A DNA stretch of 10,835 nt from Marinosulfonomonas sp. (GTDB taxonomy: Bacteria > Pseudomonadota > Alphaproteobacteria > Rhodobacterales > Rhodobacteraceae), in NCBI GenBank assembly GCA_026989405.1, contig JALSJL010000426.1, positions 1 to 10,835 on the forward strand, in the 5' to 3' direction. The translations under genes were made by a program, and so were the position numbers. Shown here one piece after another: positions 6,380 to 10,835 of this stretch (the first letter of the stretch is position 1; every line of letters starts with the position of its first letter). The notes beneath the pieces are model-generated. The model was not told the origin of the DNA, made no database searches, and saw nothing but the letters and a program-made list of their open reading frames with translations.

Positions 6380-7268
6380 ATCGCGGCGTAACCCGAGATG
6401 ACTGGCTGCCCAGCAGCCCGGTCGCAATCCACCAGTCGGGTTGTTCTTTCCTGATCCGGGCCGCCGCTGCCTGCGCGAGACCTTGATCAGAAAACAGCCC
6501 GAAACAGCTGGCACCGGAACCGGACATGCGCGAAAGCAGCGCGCCCTCACATTTCCGGATAACCTGGAGAACTTTCGCAATCGTCGGCTCCTGGGCAACT
6601 GCGACCGACTGGAGATCATTGCGCTGTTCACTCAGCCATCGGGCAAGTTCGGTCACTGTCCGGAATTGCGGGATCACACGAGGCATCAGGGGGTTACTCT
6701 TCTGTTTCAAAGCTCGGAAAATGTTCGGCGTCGATACAGCCACGCGCGGGTTGGCAACAACCGCCGGAATCGGCGGAAGAGGACCAAGCGCATCCAGTTT
6801 CTCGCCCACCCCGCCCACCCGGCAGGCCTGCGAGCCGAGGCACATCGGGATGTCCGCACCCAGGTCGACAAGTTTTTGCAGCAACGGCTGCTTGTCTTCC
6901 GGCCTTGTCTTGTCAAGCGGCTCCAAGGCCCAAAGCGCGCGCAATCCCCGAACAATTGCGGCAGCATCAGCCGACCCGCCACCCAGACCCGAAGCGACCG
7001 GCATGTTCTTTTCCAGATGGATCCTTGCGCCTTGCGACTCCGACAAGATTCGCGCGGCCCTCAAGACCAGGTTACGGCTGTCGGTCGGCACACCCCGCCT
7101 TTCGGGCCCGGCCACATCCAGCGTCAGATCGGTCGATGGCTCCAGGGTCAACACGTCGCCAAAGGGCGCAAACACCACGAGGCTGTCAAGGAAATGATAG
7201 CCGTCGTGTCGCTGTCCGGTCACATGCAGTGTCAGGTTGATTTTCGCCGGGGCGAAAACTTCAATCAT
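6372..7268 (-). CDS. ispE: 4-(cytidine 5'-diphospho)-2-C-methyl-D-erythritol kinase
   Basis: IspE phosphorylates CDP-methylerythritol at the 2-hydroxyl, the fourth step of the MEP pathway to isopentenyl diphosphate, in the cytosol. The protein is 298 residues and a GHMP kinase. It has PAKINLTLHV (7-16) with the active-site Lys9, the ATP-binding PVASGLGGGSADAAA (90-104), the catalytic Asp139 (LGADIP), and the C-terminal MSGSGASCFGLF (248-259). Two ATGs lie side by side at 7271 and 7268. Either fits, and both overlap the end of the upstream TPR gene (stop 7261-7263) by a few bases, which points to translational coupling. An open frame continues far upstream inside the TPR gene but is only a shadow. 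The 3' end overlaps the convergent polyprenyl synthase by eight bases. Both genes serve isoprenoid synthesis, and IspE supplies precursors used by its neighbour. Confidence 0.95.
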   Translation of the reverse strand: MIEVFAPAKINLTLHVTGQRHDGYHFLDSLVVFAPFGDVLTLEPSTDLTLDVAGPERRGVPTDSRNLVLRAARILSESQGARIHLEKNMPVASGLGGGSADAAAIVRGLRALWALEPLDKTRPEDKQPLLQKLVDLGADIPMCLGSQACRVGGVGEKLDALGPLPPIPAVVANPRVAVSTPNIFRALKQKSNPLMPRVIPQFRTVTELARWLSEQRNDLQSVAVAQEPTIAKVLQVIRKCEGALLSRMSGSGASCFGLFSDQGLAQAAAARIRKEQPDWWIATGLLGSQSSRVTPRFS

Positions 7269-8955
7269 CATGCGCCAATGCCAGGGGCTCTGCGCCTTCT
7301 TCTTCCAGAACCCGGTCGAGCCCGACTTCGATCTTGCGCCGGATGCGCCTGGCATCGTCTTCTTCCGGTTCAAAAGACAACGCCCGGTTCCACTGGAATT
7401 CGGCTTCGCGTTTTCGACCGACGGCCCAATACACATCGCCAAGATGGTCGTTGATGATCGGATCAACCGGCATGAGTTCGGCCGCCCGCTCCATATGGCC
7501 GACCGCGGCATCATATTGGCCAAGGCGGTAAAGAACCCACCCCAGAGAGTCGGTGATATAGCCGTCGTTCGGACGACCGGCGACGGCGCGCTCGATCATG
7601 TCCAGCGCCTCCTCCAGATTGGTCCCCATCTCGACAAATGAATAGCCAAGATAGTTCAGCACTTGCGGCTGGTCCGGCTGCAATTCGAGTGCCCTGCGGA
7701 AGTCGGCTTCGGCTTCGTTCCACCGGTCTATCCGTTCCCGCGATATCCCCCGGCGGTAAAACAGCGACCATTGCGCCACTTCCGGCTTGTCGAACAAGGC
7801 GATTGCCCGGTCGTAAGCTTCCGCCGCATCGGCGTATTTCTTGAGCCGCCTGTAAGTGTCGCCGAGCGCCGTATGCACAGATGCCCGATCCGGGAAGGTC
7901 TTGCCAAGTTGCTGCAGGACCTCAATGGATGCATCGACATTGCCCGCGCGTCTCAACGCCTCGGCACGACCGAGTTCTGCCGAAAGGAAAGCCGGATCGT
8001 CGCGCGGTATGCGGTCATAGGCTTTGGTCGCCTGCTCAAATTGACCAAGATTTTCAAGCAGTTGAGCATTCAATAGAATTGCATCGACATGGTCTGGCCG
8101 CAAAAACTCGGCCAGCCGGGAATACAGCAACGTATAGCCGTCGTTTGCTTCTCCGCGAAGCGCGCCGGCCACGCTGAAGTAAACTTCAGCCAGACCGTCA
8201 GACACGCTGCGGATTGTCGTCATTGGCAGGCTTTCGCCAGCTTCAAGCCGGGCGACCATCTCTTCCAGGGCCGGGTCCAGCTGGTTTCCAAAGGTCGACC
8301 GGATCAGCTCCAGCGCCTCGTCATTCCGCTCAAGTTGGCTCAGCACCTCGACACGCGCCAAGATGCTTCTTCTGGTCGGCGGAATGTCGGCGCCGCTTTT
8401 GCCCGACAGCAGTTTTTCCGCGCTCTCAAGGTCGCCAACCAGTGCCAGGGCCAGGGCCTGATGGAACAAGCCGAACCCCTTCATGCCGGGCTGTTTCGAG
8501 ACATCCCTGAAACCATCCAGCGCTGCCGACATTTTCCCCTGCCCGACAAGAACCCATGCCTTGGCCAGGCCGTCCACCAGGGGACCGACACTTGAGTCCG
8601 TTGCCACAAGTTTCAACGCACGGTCAAAATCACCCGCCCTGACCGCATCGGTCAAAAGCACGATATTGGCGATCTGGTCACCGCCTTCCAGCCCGTTCAG
8701 CCTGCGTGCGATTGCCAGGGCGTGATCAATGTCACCCTGGCTGACATAGGACAGTATCGCATTTTCCATCAATTCGATGTTTTTCGGATCCTGCACCAGA
8801 GCTTGTGAAAAGTATCTGGACGCTTCGGGAAAATCGCTTTCAAGAAATGCTGTCCGCCCTGCGAGGTATGCCCCCGCGTTGCCGTCAGCCCATCCGGGCG
8901 CTGCCAGCACCAAAGCACTGGCAAGGCAAAATGCAGCGCGGGCTTTCAACGTCAT
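7261..8955 (-). CDS. Exported tetratricopeptide-repeat protein
   Basis: This 564-residue protein has a signal peptide: basic MTLKAR, a hydrophobic run to about residue 20, and a plausible cleavage after PGWA (residue 23). It has no lipobox, so it is probably a soluble periplasmic protein. Helical repeats fill the rest. A first TPR-like unit is near 30-60, less regular repeats are in the middle, and a clear run of TPRs spans about 393-530 (for example AEADFRRALELQPDQPQVLN and the following GYSFVEMG and DSLGWVLYRLGQYDAAVGH units). TPRs bind partner proteins, but the partner is unknown. The end is acidic (EEEGAEPLALAHDD). ATG 8955 was chosen. TTG 8964, three codons earlier, has the better-spaced ribosome binding site (AAGGA, seven bases away), so translation may start there. 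It lies 109 bp after ETF-QO on the same strand, and its stop overlaps the ispE start. Confidence 0.88.
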   Translation of the reverse strand: MTLKARAAFCLASALVLAAPGWADGNAGAYLAGRTAFLESDFPEASRYFSQALVQDPKNIELMENAILSYVSQGDIDHALAIARRLNGLEGGDQIANIVLLTDAVRAGDFDRALKLVATDSSVGPLVDGLAKAWVLVGQGKMSAALDGFRDVSKQPGMKGFGLFHQALALALVGDLESAEKLLSGKSGADIPPTRRSILARVEVLSQLERNDEALELIRSTFGNQLDPALEEMVARLEAGESLPMTTIRSVSDGLAEVYFSVAGALRGEANDGYTLLYSRLAEFLRPDHVDAILLNAQLLENLGQFEQATKAYDRIPRDDPAFLSAELGRAEALRRAGNVDASIEVLQQLGKTFPDRASVHTALGDTYRRLKKYADAAEAYDRAIALFDKPEVAQWSLFYRRGISRERIDRWNEAEADFRRALELQPDQPQVLNYLGYSFVEMGTNLEEALDMIERAVAGRPNDGYITDSLGWVLYRLGQYDAAVGHMERAAELMPVDPIINDHLGDVYWAVGRKREAEFQWNRALSFEPEEDDARRIRRKIEVGLDRVLEEEGAEPLALAHDD

Positions 8956-8961
8956 GTCAGT

Positions 8962-8980
8962 CAAGGACTCATCCTTCCTT
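8962..8980 (-). promoter_or_regulatory. Ribosome binding site and hairpin at the TPR gene start
   Basis: On the minus strand AAGGAAGGA (8980-8972) is the only good Shine-Dalgarno here. Its second AAGGA can pair with TCCTT (8967-8963) around a TGAG loop, and this covers most of a TTG codon at 8964-8962. The spacing suits TTG 8964 (7 nt) better than ATG 8955 (16 nt). The short stem could slow initiation, but it is weak. Confidence 0.3.
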
Positions 8981-9064
8981 CGCGTCTTGTGAGACCGAGT
9001 TAGAGCCTTGTCCTTGCAAAAACAATGCAGGCGGCCAGATTCACACTTCCATTTGAAACAATTG

Positions 9065-10717
9065 TTACATGTTCGGATAATTCGGCCCGTCGCCCCCCTG
9101 TGGCACTGTCCAGACAATGTTCTCGCTTGGGTCCTTGATGTCGCAGGTCTTGCAATGCACGCAATTCTGGAAGTTGATCACGAATTTCGGGGGTTTTCCT
9201 TCTTCCTCCAGAACCTCGTAGACGCCGGCCGGGCAATAGCGCTGAGCCGGTTCATCATAGGTTGGCAGGTTCACCCGTATCGGAACATCCGGGTCTTTCA
9301 ACTTCAGATGGCAGGGCTGGCTTTCCTCATGATTCGTGAAGGAAAACGCCACATTGGTCAGCCGGTCGAAACTGATCGTCCCGTCGGGCTTCGGATAGTC
9401 GATGGGTTGATGCCGAGCAGCCGGCTCGGTCGCCTGTGCGTCGGACTTTCGGTGCTTCATCGTGCCAAGAAGCGAGAACCGGAAAATTGACTGAAACCAC
9501 ATGTCGAACCCACCCAGGACAAGCCCGGCCAGAACGCCCCAGCGCCCGTTGAGCGGCGCAACATTGCGCACGGGCTTCAGGTCTTTCCCGACCGGTCCCT
9601 CTCGCAAGGTCTTGTCATAGTCGGCAAGCTCATCGCCGGCGCGGCCACCCTTTATCGCCGCCGCAGCGGCCTCGGCCGCTTCGATACCCGACAACATGGC
9701 GTTGTGGTTTCCCTTGATGCGCGGCAGGTTTACCAGCCCCGCCGAGCAACCAAGCAAAGCCCCCCCGGGAAACGCAGATTTCGGAATCGACTGATAACCG
9801 CCTTTTGTGACAACCCGTGCACCGTAGGCCACGCGTTTTCCACCTTTCAGCAGGTCCGCCACCATCGGATGATGCTTGAAACGCTGAAATTCCATGTAGG
9901 GATACAGATAGGGGTTCTTGTAGCTCAGATCGACGATGTATCCGACATAAACCTGATTATTATCAAGGTGATAGATGAATGATCCGCCGCCGTTCTTCCA
10001 CCCCAACGGCCAACCCATCGTATGCGTCACCGTGCCCGCGCGGTGCTTGGCGGGGTCGATCTCCCATATCTCCTTCATCCCCAGGCCAAACTTCGGAAAG
10101 TCGGCTTCCTTGTCCAACCCGAATTTTTCGATGACCTGCTTTGACAATGAACCGCGGGCACCTTCCGAAAGGAACACGTATTTTCCGTGCAGTTCCATCC
10201 CCGGTTCATAGTTGGGGCCGGGCGTGCCGTCTGCGTTCCTGCCAAATTCACCGGCCACCACGCCCTTGAGCGACCCATCCTCGCGATAGACCAACTCGGA
10301 ACACGACATGCCCGGAAAAATCTCGACCCCCAGCGCATCCGCCTGTTCGGCCAGCCAACGGCAGACATTCCCCATGGAAACGATGTAACAACCATGGTTG
10401 TTCATCAATGGTGGCATCAGAAAATTGGGAATGCGGATCTGGCCCGCCTCGCCCATGACATAAAACCTGTCTTTCCTGACCGGCACATTTATCGGCGCGC
10501 CCCGTTTTTTCCAGTCCTTGAACAGCCGGTTCAGCCCCGACACGTCCAACACGGCACCCGACAGGATATGAGCGCCGACTTCAGACCCCTTTTCCAGAAC
10601 CACGACATTCAGGTCGGCATCGATTTGCTTCAGCCTGATTGCCGCAGACAACCCCGCCGGGCCGGCCCCGACGATCACCACATCGTAGTCCATCGCCTCG
10701 CGTTCAATTTCGGCCAT
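9065..10717 (-). CDS. Electron transfer flavoprotein-ubiquinone oxidoreductase (ETF-QO)
   Basis: ETF-QO passes electrons from reduced ETF, and so from acyl-CoA dehydrogenases and related enzymes, to ubiquinone at the inner face of the cytoplasmic membrane. The protein is 550 residues, the normal bacterial length. The FAD-binding VGAGPAGLSAA starts at residue 16, followed by an EKG acidic turn (42-44) and HILSGAVLD (50-58). The C-terminal ferredoxin-like part has the four cluster ligands Cys495, Cys519, Cys522 and Cys525 (NCVHCKTCDIKDP) for one [4Fe-4S] centre. There is no true transmembrane helix, and a hydrophobic surface stretch (about 390-410) could anchor it. The start at 10717 has GAGGGG four bases upstream. 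The etfAB genes are not in this window. TPR and ispE follow on the same strand. A candidate promoter lies about 60-80 bp upstream. Confidence 0.96.
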   Translation of the reverse strand: MAEIEREAMDYDVVIVGAGPAGLSAAIRLKQIDADLNVVVLEKGSEVGAHILSGAVLDVSGLNRLFKDWKKRGAPINVPVRKDRFYVMGEAGQIRIPNFLMPPLMNNHGCYIVSMGNVCRWLAEQADALGVEIFPGMSCSELVYREDGSLKGVVAGEFGRNADGTPGPNYEPGMELHGKYVFLSEGARGSLSKQVIEKFGLDKEADFPKFGLGMKEIWEIDPAKHRAGTVTHTMGWPLGWKNGGGSFIYHLDNNQVYVGYIVDLSYKNPYLYPYMEFQRFKHHPMVADLLKGGKRVAYGARVVTKGGYQSIPKSAFPGGALLGCSAGLVNLPRIKGNHNAMLSGIEAAEAAAAAIKGGRAGDELADYDKTLREGPVGKDLKPVRNVAPLNGRWGVLAGLVLGGFDMWFQSIFRFSLLGTMKHRKSDAQATEPAARHQPIDYPKPDGTISFDRLTNVAFSFTNHEESQPCHLKLKDPDVPIRVNLPTYDEPAQRYCPAGVYEVLEEEGKPPKFVINFQNCVHCKTCDIKDPSENIVWTVPQGGDGPNYPNM

Positions 10718-10770
10718 AGGTCCCCTCTTTGCCTGAAAAATGCAGGCCCTGACAATTTCGTTGCAATCTC

Positions 10771-10798
10771 GTTAGCGCACCCCCACTCACAGCGTCAA
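10771..10798 (-). promoter_or_regulatory. Candidate promoter for ETF-QO
   Basis: Reading the minus strand, TTGACG (10798-10793) resembles a sigma-70 -35 box. Sixteen bases later, GCTAAC (10776-10771) is a poor but possible -10 box, matching three of six positions. A start site near 10764 would give a leader of roughly 45-50 bases. The -35 match is good and the -10 weak, as is common in this group. Confidence 0.35.
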
Positions 10799-10835
10799 TT
10801 GTCACATCACGTCAAAGCGGCGAATTGGTGCGCGC

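Noticed and set aside
6441..7454. A 337-codon plus-strand frame opposite ispE
   Set aside because: It is antisense to a well-supported GHMP kinase and extends into the TPR gene. Its Arg/Pro/His-rich product fits a codon-bias shadow.
9057..9066. Palindrome AACAATTGTT at the end of the ETF-QO gene
   Set aside because: It has no loop and no T-run, so it does not look like a terminator, and a 10-bp AT-rich palindrome at a TAA stop can easily be chance.
192..10833. The 11-mer AATTGGTGCGC occurs three times (192-202, 4310-4320, 10823-10833), all on the plus strand
   Set aside because: One copy is inside the EAL coding region, one overlaps an inverted repeat and one is at the window edge. There is no shared position relative to genes, and a few repeated 11-mers are expected by chance in 10.8 kb.

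Overview
The window looks like the chromosome of an alphaproteobacterium, most likely the Rhodobacterales/Roseobacter group. It is GC-rich, has a two-gene phaA-phaB unit without phaC beside it, and carries an ETF-QO / TPR / ispE block facing a long-chain polyprenyl synthase. The proteins resemble, from memory, their Rhodobacter-type counterparts. No database search was possible. I see no tRNA, rRNA, CRISPR array, transposase, phage gene or other sign of horizontal transfer, so this is mainly a metabolic housekeeping region.

Left part (1-4036, + strand). An EAL-domain c-di-GMP phosphodiesterase lies behind an AT-rich leader with overlapping dyads and ends in a hairpin that spans its own stop codon. 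A 179-bp control region follows, containing a CTGC-N4-GCAG dyad that matches the site I recall for PhaR, the PHB-responsive repressor. Next come phaA (acetyl-CoA acetyltransferase) and phaB (acetoacetyl-CoA reductase), which make (R)-3-hydroxybutyryl-CoA for polyhydroxybutyrate. After them is a ten-helix DMT/EamA-type exporter resembling YddG.

Middle part (4054-5324, - strand). In transcription order: a small DUF2007 protein, a TrmN6-like N6-adenine methyltransferase, and a 55-residue DUF465/YdcH coiled-coil protein with a strong ribosome binding site. A 10-bp-arm inverted repeat separates the methyltransferase from the DUF465 gene.

Right part (5381-10717). A polyprenyl diphosphate synthase (+ strand, quinone side chain) diverges from DUF2007 across 56 bp that hold a perfect dyad. 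It runs into ispE (- strand) so that the two stop codons overlap. Upstream of ispE on the same strand are an exported TPR protein, whose end overlaps the ispE start, and ETF-ubiquinone oxidoreductase, with its own likely promoter at the right edge.

Functionally the window joins acetyl-CoA storage (phaAB), isoprenoid and quinone supply (ispE, polyprenyl synthase) and quinone reduction by acyl-CoA oxidation (ETF-QO). Nothing amounts to a clear undescribed defence or mobile system. The items most worth checking are the c-di-GMP/PHB gene neighbourhood, the putative PhaR operator, the dyads in the two short control regions, and the overlapping gene ends.
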